A stretch of 64,000 nt of DNA from Strongylocentrotus droebachiensis. Its lineage: Eukaryota; Echinodermata; Echinoidea; Camarodonta; Strongylocentrotidae. Position numbers and translations under genes: made by a program. The notes beneath the pieces are model-generated. The model saw nothing but the letters and a program-made list of their open reading frames with translations. It made no database searches and had not been told where the DNA came from. Position 1 is the stretch's first letter. Each line of letters starts with the position of its first letter. Below, one piece after another: positions 22,828 through 34,500 of the stretch. The stretch is taken from contig JAVYIG010001838.1 of assembly GCA_035222895.1 (NCBI GenBank), positions 230,092 through 294,091 of the forward strand, in the 5' to 3' direction.

Positions 22828-23283
22828 GCCTTTGGGCTATTCTAATCTATCTTGAAGCCTCCAGCCCTACGTGACATCGCTCTTCGTTGCCTCGAGGCCG
22901 AGCCATCCGCTCGACCGGGCATCATGGAGCTTCTGAAGCATCCTGCATTCACTCAGATGAAGAGATGAGCCTTTGGGCTATTCTAATCTATCTTGAAGCC
23001 TCCAGCCCTACGTGACATCGCTCTTCGTTGCCTCGAGGCCGAGCCATCCGCTCGACCGGGCGTCATGGAGCTTCTGAAGCATCCTGCATTCACTCAGATG
23101 AAGAGATGAGCCTTTGGGCTATTCTAGTCAATCTTGAAGCCTCCAGCCCTACGTGACATCACTCTTCGTTGCCTTGAGGGCACGCCATCCGCTCGACCGG
23201 GTGTCATAGAGCTTCTGAAGCATCCTGCATTCACTCAGATGAAGAGATGAGCCTTTGGGCTATTCTAATCTATCTTAAAGCAA
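22720..23283 (+). repeat. Four tandem 141-bp units spanning the MAP3K1 stop codon
   Basis: Units start with CCAGCCCTACGTGACATC at 22720, 22861, 23002 and 23143. Unit 1 holds the last 36 codons of the kinase, its TGA and 33 bases of 3'UTR. Units 2-4 repeat all of this downstream of the stop. Copies 2 and 3 differ from unit 1 at a few bases and copy 4 at more. Each copy would still read ...RCLE...[18 protein letters not shown] then stop if translated in phase. Confidence 0.95.
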
Positions 23284-25213
23284 TGAGGGTATGCATCATT
23301 CATTTCTTGGAAGAATTTGATGCATCCTGTCTCTGAAGAGAACAAAGGTGAATCCAGACACCATCGGAAGTTGGCTTTATTCCTTGGTGGAATACCTCAA
23401 TCATTGCCAAATGTAGGTATTGCTTTCTGTTATAGAGGAATGCACTGAAGCAAAAGGTTATTTCTGGGTTACTTCAGAGTTTCTTAGAGCCTTAAGGAGA
23501 TAAAGAGTTTAAGTAATGGATGTAGAAACCATTTTAAGCTGCCTTATTTCTTGGAGCAATGTTTAAATAGTATTGCATTCCATTAAAAGCCCTCAAGCAA
23601 AAGGTTCTTTCAGGGTTACCTTGAGGCTTGATGAGCTGAAGAGACAAAGCCATGGATGTAACTGTACTAAGAAAGTATAGATTTGACATACCTGTAATGT
23701 ACTTGTGTGCAATGACCAAGATAAGATGTGATGACATTACGTGGACATTTTAAAATGCTGCTTGTTAAAGTGAAAATAAATGAACTTTATTTTTTATGTC
23801 ACTCTTTTTAAAATCTGTCTATGGTAAAGACAATCATGTTTTAATGATGTGAGATTAATTTCTTTCATATAATGTATATGAAATTTGTTGCATATACCTC
23901 TTTGTATTCAAAGGATCACTACCATTTCAGTTACAGTAAGTTGAAATAATTTTAATTCATCCATGATTGATTTCGACTTTTCTGTGAACTTCATGAAATG
24001 CCCAGTTATTAGACATTATCAATGCCAACAATAAGTATGAAGCCAAGATGTACTTAATATTTTTTTACAATGTCGATACCGTTCCAATGGGTGACTGAAT
24101 GTACCCATTTCTAGAAGTACACCCAGAAGTCTTAGCCTTAAACTGTGTGTGTCTTTATTTCTAGCAATATATTATAAAAGCCAAGGTTAAAATCGTGTGT
24201 GATTGGACCCTTTAAACATTTTCTGCCTTAATAAACAGTGACTGTACTCGCTAAAAAACTGCCAAATGTGCCCAGATTGACATATTTTTGCCAAGAAGAT
24301 TACAATTGTTAATATTTATGTATTTTTTTCCATTAAAGAAACTCAGTGTTTGGAAAACTCCCTCTCTGACTATCATATACTATAATGTATGAAAACAAAA
24401 GGAGGGTTATATCCCAACAGCTGATTATGATATTGGAGAAGCTTTTTACCCCAATATAAAGTACATATTTTTAATATTCTCTGTCCATATTATATATGGG
24501 TCGTCTTACTATCATTACTAAACAGATGTGTTCTTAATTTGTTTTAAAGGAAATGCAGTCTAGACTGTATAAAGTAAGCTATACATTTTATCCTCTGTGT
24601 AAAAATACTTTAGAAAAAAATGCTCACTTTTTTAATGATTTTATATTTCCAAGTGCCACATGTCCCAGCTTAGTGCCTGAAGTTTATACTCTACTTATAT
24701 ACTCTTTTTTTAATTTCCATTTGATATATGATATAATTGGACTGGCAATTTAATTAACACAAATGAGTCCTTATAAATTCAATTGATTTTGTTCTTGAAT
24801 CTTATCAACCCAAGTATATTTAATGCCTCGCTCATAAATTATTTTTAAGTGAAAGTATCAATGCTTGTAAAGCACCGATTACTTTGTTTATACATGTATG
24901 ACATGTTTGAATTGTTACTAAGATATATTGTGTCTTTTACGTGAACAGAGTGATTTTGCTGTGTACCTATCAGGAATTTTTATATGATGATGTATATAAT
25001 CTGACATGCTCATGATTTATTTGTTTAAATTAATTGATTGTTTATATGCAAGTGTATTGTCTGCCTATGTTTGATGCATTACCTAAGGATGGGCATGTAT
25101 ATGACAACATGGCGGCATGAGATCAATACATCTGCGTTGTCAGCATTTGTATATGGTGCCTATTATTATTGTATATAAGAGATATTGTATATATTGTATT
25201 ATTTTGTAATAAA
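22828..25213 (+). other. Probable long 3'UTR of MAP3K1
   Basis: After the TGA come the three extra copies of the coding end, then AT-rich DNA without frames. Candidate polyadenylation signals AATAAA are at 23775, near 24228 and at 25208. The last is followed by GT-rich sequence and is a likely distal end. Which signal is used cannot be told from sequence. Confidence 0.6.
25208..25213 (+). terminator. Candidate distal poly(A) signal of MAP3K1
   Basis: An AATAAA hexamer is followed by AGTGTTGTTATTTGTTTTG about 35 bp later, a GT-rich downstream element. An earlier AATAAA at 23775 is an alternative. Confidence 0.45.
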
Positions 25214-25936
25214 TCCAAGTGGTATTGTGATAAATATATACATTATATTTCAAGTGTTGTTATTTGTTTTGCTCTCTATGGGGTTCAAGAGTTTTGGGGT
25301 TTATGAATCCAATCAATAATTTTTTTATTTTTGAGTACAAAAGAGACTTATAGTTTCTATTAGCCACCATCAAAGCATATTTTACTCACATTTCCTGTGA
25401 AAATTAGGCATTAAAATCTGTTGTACTTCAGCGTCGCATTAACAAATAGTTGTAATTTAAAAAATGCTAAAAAATGATCACACACATTAAGAACTTTACT
25501 TAGCAACATGATTTATTCATACTCTTCAACATGCAGAAATATTACATCGGCCATGATTTCCATACATTGTACCTCAATCCTGAGCCGTACACACTTCAAT
25601 TTAGAGTCTCATAGACAAAAGGCGTGGACATTCGTGAGAACTGATCAAAGAATCAGTTCCCTACATGTATATGTCTTTCACAAACACAATTACATTGTAT
25701 ACACATATATACCGGCTGGTTTGTTCAGCGAAACACTTAATGATAATCATATGTCTTGTTTATCCAGGGTAGCCTCATCGGCAGTAATACTGTTCTCCCT
25801 GAGGGTCCTGCAATCATTTCCATAGATACTTATTCGCAGATATATTCCATAGATGATGTTGGTCAGGTTTTCTGCTGTACTGTTACCACAATGGAGAGAC
25901 TTCCATTGAGCACACTACCATGAACTGAAAATCACA

Positions 25937-26219
25937 CCATTTAAAGGGGGTGTAGCATGACGAGACTATGTGTCTTTCCCGTGGCCTGACTCGGGGGGCC
26001 AATTGGGTATAATACGACTAGGGACGACATGACCACAGTATTCACGTGCGTGCAACCTACCGGTACACAAAACTAAAACGTGAGGAAAACTTAGGTCTGT
26101 TTCACGAACGCTAGCGCGCGCTGACCGTTAATCAAGTCAATTTGTTTACGTGCAGTTGTCCAAAAGAAGTCGTAGCTTGCGTTAACCAGTATTTGCCATG
26201 CTACACCCCCTTTAATGAC
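25937..26219. mobile_element. MITE with perfect 19-bp ends (TTAA type)
   Basis: TTAAAGGGGGTGTAGCATG (25941-25959) is exactly mirrored by CATGCTACACCCCCTTTAA (26197-26215). With TTAA as target duplication, the element is about 267 bp with 15-bp inverted ends. It has no coding capacity. Confidence 0.9.
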
Positions 26220-26525
26220 GTTCTGCAGGATTGTTTGTGAGCACCCTTAGCTGCACAGAGCCAGCTGATCGTGTATTAGCTCTTCATAATACAAGAATCT
26301 CCAGGCATTGAGTATGGTGAATACATCACCAGCTGGACCTGTGTAGCCGAGGTGCACATGAACATCACTGTGGAACGTCCTTGACAGAGATTTATGAGAA
26401 AATTAAATGGAACAATACTTTTTTAAGTGTACATGTATGAGTGCAATTTTGCCCATATTATGAATATGAACTTTGGTGCACCCATATTTTTTCAAGCAAA
26501 AAAAAAAAAAAAAAAAATATATATA

Positions 26526-26683
26526 TACAGTCAAACGTGCCTTAGTGACCACCTGTCTACAAAGACCTCTTTTTGTTTCCCTTGGAAATGGTTTCTCTTT
26601 GAAACATATACTATAGGAACCTGTCTACAAAGATCATTTTCAGTGTATTCCTTGGGCGGTCGCTATAGACTGGTTTGACTGTA
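26526..26683. mobile_element. Short MITE, ends TACAGTCAAAC / GTTTGACTGTA
   Basis: Perfect 11-bp inverted ends bound a 158-bp element. TA at both ends suits a Tc1/mariner-type target duplication. Internally, CTGTCTACAAAGA occurs twice in direct orientation. Confidence 0.82.
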
Positions 26684-28390
26684 GTAGCTTCTTGCTTACC
26701 CCAAAAATGGTTTAAAAAAGATGAAGGTGAAAAGTAAGAAGAAAAAATGTAAACTTTATTTACAGTTTTATATAAAGATTATTAAGTTTCGATATTTTAT
26801 ATCCTAAAAGTCATCCCATTTTATGGGTATCTGCAGCAACATGAGGGGCAGCCAATAATTTCTTAATACAACAAAAAAATAGATCCAGCAGATTAACTTT
26901 TAACTTTGGTACGAGCATTGCATGTATACCAACTATATGGAATCATAAAGTTAAGCATACATGTTCTGTCAAGAAAAAATAGCAAAAAACAACAAACATG
27001 TACCTACAACATTGATACATTCCCTTGGTGGACCTCGTTGGACGGGCTGTTTAATGACTTCCAATCTATAATTCATATGTTGTAGCTCTCATGAAGAGAA
27101 GTTAATGTTCAATCATTATGTATGGTAGTTATTATAAGGCCACTGCAGAAAAAAAATCCTTGCATCAATAATGTGAGAATAATTGTAAAGATATCCCTCC
27201 GTCTTACAGCACAAAGTGATGATAAATCCACAATTATGAGCGATGTAACTCTCCAACACTACTAGCCTACCGGTAAGTAACAAGACCGCCCCTTAGACTC
27301 AATGAGGATGAGGCATTTCCAAACAGCTGCATGAATCAAATTCGCAACACAATAATTTTCTTTGCTTCAATGAAATGTTATAGGTGTATTTAGAAAATAT
27401 GACTGAACTAATGATTATTACATTTTGCAACAATTGATCAATGTATAGGCATTTTCAAATATTTCTATGAATTTTCCACCCATTTGTTAACATTCAGTAT
27501 GCCAACAAAACTGGTTAAGAAATGTATCACATCTTTGGTTTTCTGCTATGCATGTTTGTGATTTTATCACTCTACCATTCTCTATCGGGTTATTGATAAT
27601 AACTGGTTTCTCACTTGATTGGGTGGCATACCATGAAGTTGGAATAGTTAAAGAATTAATATTCTTTGCTGACATTGTTCCAATGATGTTTTTCTTTCTT
27701 AAATAACAAAATAATAATTACGGTTTTTACCTTCTTTTTAATTAAAAAAAGTAATTCAGAGGAAAATACGTGGGAGGGGATTGTATCATATTCTTTTCCT
27801 GTTGTCTTTCCCCCTCTCTCTTCCTTAACCATTCAAGGATTTTTTTTTTAAGGGGGGGGGGGGAGGGGGAGAAGGGGGGAGGCAGGTGCCTCCATGCCCC
27901 CATGTAGCTAAGCCACAGATCTTGACATCACAATGCATTGACAAATTGACAAGGCTTCAAGGTGTTCACATTGACCGATCCACAAAGGGAGACCAACATC
28001 AAGGTTGGCCAAAACTTCTCGATCATCCTTCTCTCGTTTTAAGTACATTTTCTCACCGAAAGACTGCACTCCTTGATCATCCATCTCCTAATGTTGTTCA
28101 GCGAGTCCATTGCATTCATTTCAATGCTCTGTGATCCATCAAGGTCGACAAAGAACTTGTTCATCATCCATTATACAAGTTTGTAAATCTTTGCCATTGA
28201 CAGATCCCCACTTTTTCATCAATTTACTACCTCAAAGGTGCGTGTGTGTGTAATTGGGTTTTTACAGACGTGTATCAATCAGATATGATTATTTACGTCT
28301 GGGGACCGACCTTTAACGTCACCATCTGAAAGACGTTACTCAGTTTCAAACCTGCATCCACGGCTGAATCAGTTTGTAACTTCCACTGTT

Positions 28391-28432
28391 AGCTGGATTA
28401 CAGGCGCACGCCACAACGCCTAGCGCTTAATA
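28391..28432 (-). ncRNA. SRP (7SL) RNA 5'-domain-like fragment
   Basis: Read on the minus strand, GCGTTGTGGCGTGCGCCTG followed by TAATCCAGCTA resembles the start of metazoan SRP RNA (GGTGGCGCGTGCCTGTAGTC then CCAGCTA). The downstream 250 bases do not continue as a recognisable SRP RNA. It is therefore a truncated pseudogene, a 7SL-derived repeat or chance similarity. Confidence 0.35.
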
Positions 28433-28537
28433 TTTCCTCTTTTATTTTGATGGTTAGGCTCCATCGAGGCACACTTAGACTTCTTGCCCACCTATCTCAT
28501 ATGTTCAGTCCACAGATGGACACTCAATTCTTGACCA

Positions 28538-31500
28538 TCAATCTAACTCGACGGTGTTGAGCGCATCCTTTTCATTGATTTCCATGGTAGCGATCGCCCC
28601 GTCGTTGAAGATGAAGGAAGATCCTGCATCGATGACCAAAGACGCGTCCCAGCACCGAGATCTCATCACGATCCTGGAACAAATAAATCAAGAAAGACGA
28701 GTCCAAGCGGTCAATTTACAAACACACACACAAATAAATGATACTTAGCAAAATTGAATTGTGTTCCTGATTATTAATCACAAATATATTATTTTTAGGG
28801 GTGATAGTGAGGACTAATTTTTTTTCCCTCAACCACCTCCTCCCCCCCCCCCCCTTCCCTTGAGTAAAAAAAAAAATGTTAAGGGAAAAATTGGGAAAAA
28901 TCAGGAAGAAAAAAAATATTAAAAAATCGGGAAACTTATTTAAATCGGGGTAACTATCAGGCCTTTATTTTGAATCCAAACCCTAAATTCTTAAACTCTA
29001 GTGCTAGACAATTTGTCTACTATTGCCTCTCTCTTGATTCTTTCAGCCCACTATACAACCAGGTAAAAAGTTGAGAATGGTGTAGAGACTAATACCATTT
29101 AAATAACCTCTATAGTGCTATTTTCATATCACTAATATCCTGATGTAAGAAGATGACAGAAAACAAAGAAATGTTGTATCAGATTCTTATCCCCCCCCCC
29201 CTTCCCCCACAAAAAAAAATTATATCCATAAAAATGTACATGTGGGACTACAGAAGGGTATCCACAAAAAAAAAAAAATTATATATATCTTGGCGACTGT
29301 ACACATTTGGAAGAAATCTTAACTAGAAGATTTGGTATAAAACATCTGAAAGTGCTTGTACAATAAAATCGATGAATTATGACACAGAAAAGGAAATGTA
29401 CTTGATTACTTACTTCCTAGCAAAACCCCTGGGCATGTCAGACTGGTAGACTCTGTTTGTTACGGGATCTCTGACCGTGTATGCCATGCGAGGATCAGCA
29501 CCGTCAAACAGGAGAGAGGAGTTGAACCGGTCTGCTATCCTCTCCACTGTGCAGTCCTCTGTAGCTAGGACGCTGCCAGTCTCTTCGTTGGCTGTGTGGA
29601 CAAAGACACCAGGAGAAAATATGAATTGAATACCATAACCCCAAAAGAAGCAGAAACATTCAGTTAATAACTAAGTTATTCATACCCCTTGTAAATTTCA
29701 TTTTGTGTTTTTCTTAAAGGTATAGACCAGTTCTGGTCATGTGATTGCATTGTGAAAGAAACGTTGTGGAATCAATCAGAAAAGGTTGATCATCTAGCAT
29801 ATAAGTATTGGTGTGTACTGCAAGGTTCTGGAATCATCAAAATGATGAGAAATTTGGCCCAGTCTTGGTCAAGTTACAAGCACTGTACACAGAAAGATGT
29901 ATATGGGACTATACTAACATGTGGCATAACAATCCATCCTGATTTTTATGCTGTAACATGCTATATTTAGAATATTAAGGCATTTGAAGAGCCATGCTTT
30001 TTAGAAAACCTTTTTTATCTGATGTTCTTCCACACTTGCATAATAACAATGATAACGCTCACAAATTATTTTTCACTTCTTCCCAGAACTCGACCTTCTC
30101 TTTAATAACTAAATTATTCATACCCCTTTTTCTTATAAACTCAGGAGTGAAATGTGGACTGGTTGAATTAGGGCATTTGTTGAATGCTTTTAGATGTTAT
30201 ATTTAATATGTCACATCGTCAAGACACATTTATCGGTACAAATCAATTTTTATGCATACTTAGAAAATTGAAATACTTGGTATGAATAATCTAGTTGTTA
30301 ACTGTACATGTACATTGGCATGACAGAAAAAATATACAACCTCTAGCCAAAGCACCATGGATGAAAGAGCATATTGAATTCTGGTAATCATGGACAAAAA
30401 ATATGCGCAGAATCAAATTAAACTTACACTGAATGTTTAAGACGACAAACAAATGTCTGCCCTATGAATCAGGTAGATAACATGTCTGAATAATAAGCAA
30501 AGAAGCATAAGGAGAGCAGCCTAAAAGTAGTTGGCCAGGGGGGTGTTTCACAAAGATTCTAAGTAAAACTTAACTCTAAGTTGGGCTTAAATATTATGGA
30601 GAGCCATTTGTAGCCTTATAATGAAATATATTCAAAAGCAAAAATTGAAGTATTTTAGACTTTTCATAAATTTCACATTAAGATCATGAAATCTCCCATG
30701 ATAATAGAAAATATGAATGTTTTGAATCAACATTTTATGCCTTTTTAAATAACTTTTACAATATTTTTTCAAGGGTGCTAACGGCTTTCCATAATTGTTA
30801 AGTCCAACTTAGAGATAAGTTCAACTTAGGAACTTTGTGAAACATCCCCTGGTTGCAATTTGTCCACAGAACTTGTGGTCGGTCCCATGGGTATCATGCT
30901 TTTGGTGGAATGACATGAATGGAATTTTCATTGCCAATATTCTGGAACTTTATTCTTCAGTGATCTAGCTTCCAGCAAGATGTGTGTATGTAGCTGGACC
31001 AAATAACCCCTTTGAATCCATAAGCATTTAGAAATTCTCTAAGTCTCTTTGAATTAAAAAAGGTTATACAGTCGTCCTTGTTTAATAAACTCAATGTAGT
31101 TTTGATGAAAGATATCGATATTCAAGTATCAATCAAGTATCAATTTTATTTCGCAATATTAATATCAAAATATACAAAGTAACAGTATAGTATTAATGAC
31201 TGCTTTGAGAGAAATAGTTGTTTTATTACGCTCAAGGGAAGGTTAGAATTGTGCTATTACCCGAGGCGTGCCGAGGGCAATAGCCCAATTGTAACCTTCC
31301 CGAGAGCGTATAAAAACAACTATTTCTCGAATATTAAAGCAGTCATTAATACTTTTATATGCCGAAAAAAAATAGACTAAAAAATAAAAAATAAAAAATA
31401 AAAAAACTTTTGTCGAAGATGAGATTCGAACTCTTGCGTACAAAAGGTGATGTAACTAAAGTCAGCGCCTTAACCCGCTCGGCTATCGCGCTCTGTTAAA

Positions 31501-34500
31501 TACATAGTAGTTTTTTCTTATATATACATTAAAATGGATTGAAAACGGTTTCGAGTGGAGGATGCTTCGCGGCTGCTCCATATAAACAGGCCCTTCTTTT
31601 ACTTTTGCAATGCATATTGGCACGAATTTAGATCAAGATCTATCGGCAGATGTTGTTTTTTTGTTTTTGGAAGTTTATTTTCGTCTTCATGTCAACAATG
31701 CAAGATAAAATTGTCGGTAAGATCGATCGAGATTCAATTGTATTGAAATTGCCGACCAATTTTTCGCACACGTACGCGGTATCCTCGATCGCTCAGACCA
31801 TTTTTTAACATGTAAACCTATGGGGTAACCATGGAGACTGAACTATTTTCCCAATAACCATGGTTATTGGGAATTTTACAGAAATAGTTGAAGTTTATGA
31901 ATGCAATTCGACCAATCAGATGGCTGGATTTCTTAAGTGAGGTATATAATAAATTTTAATTACGTTTACGAAGGTTATATGCGAGGCTTTCCATGAAGGT
32001 TGCGAAAACCTGTGAAGTTCAAATATATTAACATTTTGCCTATCCATTATGGGAGGACATCTCAGAGTATGATGACATCGTCTTCTACAATACTCACTTA
32101 TTTTCAGGATGTCTTTTACACTTTGGCAAGATAGTTTGTTGATGTTGAAAGACCTGAAATGAAAATAGAAGTAGAAAAAACATCAATGTATTCAGACCAG
32201 GACAGTGTGTATCAAAAAAAGATGTATCCAACTTTGGTAGCTCCTAATTAAAACGTCATAACCATTATGACTTTGAAATCTATTTCATGATGAAGAGTAA
32301 CTTGTTTTCTGTCCAATGATACAATACCCTCTTCATAATATTTCTGCTTTTGATAGGCATTTCCTTGAGTTTGAGTTGATAATTTTGATATCAACAACTT
32401 TTCCCTTCAACTGTCTAACGATCAATGTAAATATTTTTTTGGGAATGAGATACCATACAGAGCTTTTGACCCACATTTATTACTTCAGCCCAAACTTGGT
32501 ACAAGAGCATTTTGACGATAGTTTTTGAAAAGCTTGCTGCTCAGTCATCTGTGGCAGCACAATTACAAATATGGTATCATTAGACAAGGAATTGGTTATC
32601 CTTAACCATGAGATATGATTCAATTAAAAGTTACTAAAGTTGGGTATACTTTTTTAAAGGGATAGTTGAGTTCTGTTGCAGAGGGCGCTACACAAAATAA
32701 TTTTTTGTGAGATAATGAAAAACTGAGTGTCAAATTTGAAAGAACATAATATTTAAATGACAAAATCATCTGTTTCATCAAAATCGGTTAAGAGACGGCT
32801 GAAATGTAACGATTTCTAATACTTGTGTACCACCACAAGTATTAGATATTTTGAAAAATTTGAAAAAACCGTTGAAAAAAACGAAGTAACGCCTTTTACG
32901 TCGTAGTTCAGCCTATGCTGATGTTGGCTTTTTTGTTGGCATTTTCGTGTTGCTTATATTACCCACAATTAGCCGGCTCATGTATTGTTATTTTAATATT
33001 TTTAATTAAATAATTAATTAACGGTCACTGTGTTTTTTTTAAAAAGTGGAGCTGAATTGGTATGATCGTATTGGCAAAATTTCACACATTTTGGGGTCTA
33101 AAATTACCTTCATAGCAATTTTAGGTTCTAAAAGGGCACTATAAATGTCATAGATAAGAATAAGAGCAATAACCATGCACTTTGAAGGCATTTGCGGTCT
33201 GAAAACAGAACTCAACTATCCCTTTAAATATGCACTGTATATGATTCATTGTGATGGACTGGTTCCTAACCCGAGAAAGGGAATAGGCTCCCTCTGCTTC
33301 AATAGCTGTCTTCTCTCTCACCCTGTTTTCTTTTCTAATTTCTACCCCATTTTGAAGAACTTTTTGACTGCTATGTTTTGACACCTCTCCATATATAGGA
33401 TTAAAGGCAAGAGTCTATTGTTATAGGACTGGTTTGTTCACTCGTAAGAAATCATACTGTCCATCTAACCCAAGGAAACAATTATCATCACATATTAAAA
33501 AGATATAATGAAGAAATAAACCCTGCCCCTTCCTCTCCAACCTTGTGTACATTTTATGGAAATCTAGGATAATGTGAATTGAATTCAATGTTGCTTTCAC
33601 GGTTCGTATACGAGTTACAACAATCCTATGCTTAGAATTAGCATGGTTCCGGGTCCTGTTTCATAAAACTGGCTATCAATAACAAGTTACAATAGCGGTT
33701 ATAAGCTACTGAAATTGTGGCATTTGATTGGTTAAAGATAAACTTGAGTTCTGGTAAAAAAAAGAAAATTATTTCTCACAGAATCAAACGAAACTTACAC
33801 TGAATGTTCAAGATTACAAATAAATGACATGTGCCAAACAATTTTGGAAGAAAATGTATACTGGCTGAGTAATGAGCATAGAAAGACAAGGAATCAAGGT
33901 AGTACCAGCCCCGACACCATGTGTGTTGTCCCATATATAGCTTTCTGTGTATGTGCTTGTTACTTTACCAAGACTCTGTCAAATTTATTATGATTTTGAT
34001 GACTCCAGAACCTTGCAGTGCACACCAATACTTACATGCTACATGATCAACTGTTTCTGATCCTTTCCACACCTTTTCTTTCACAATGCAATCGCATTAC
34101 CAGTACTAAAGTTTATCTTTAAGAGCAAATTTGTCAGAGATATTTAGCATTTGTTATTGATACATGTTTATGAAACGAGGTCCCTGAAGCAATTTGATTC
34201 TAGATATACGAGGGAGTATTTATAGCACTAACCAGGACGATGACCCAGTTCCTGTTGACACTGTGACCCCTGAACTCTTCTGTTTCTCCATTGGGCCATC
34301 ATCCACTGACATCTCGTAGTAGGACATTCTGTATTAAGATTCAACATGAATACAGAGCACTTGTCATAGAGGTGGCATGATGACCAGAAGTGTCAATCAA
34401 CTGTGGATTAATTGATCCTACATATGCTTGATAATATATCTGAGCTGTGACACAACCATACTTTTGCAATACTATAATAATAATATTCTGGGTTTATACA

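Larger units (their letters stand above)
25214..28537. other. Convergent intergenic region MAP3K1 / NADK2
   Basis: The 3' ends of the two genes face each other. Two MITEs (25937-26219 and 26526-26683), a poly-A run near 26500, a G-rich run near 27852 and an SRP-RNA-like scrap (28391-28432) are seen. The NADK2 3'UTR should occupy the right-hand part. No coding region was recognised. Confidence 0.6.
29592..32097 (-). other. NADK2 intron 6, repeat-filled
   Basis: It contains a MITE of family A in reverse orientation (about 29715-30110), a fragment of the same family (30390-30500), a foldback MITE (30538-30852), a hairpin element (31188-31356) and a tRNA-like segment (31424-31497). Confidence 0.7.
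32154..34232 (-). other. NADK2 intron 5 with nested MITEs
   Basis: Contains a 574-bp MITE of family B (32654-33227) and an outer GTTTCATAAA-type MITE (about 33650-34185) interrupted by a family A MITE (33732-34122). Confidence 0.75.

Noticed and set aside
31424..31497. Possible functional tRNA on the minus strand
   Set aside because: A and B boxes are present but the acceptor and anticodon stems do not pair properly; a pseudogene or SINE head is more likely.
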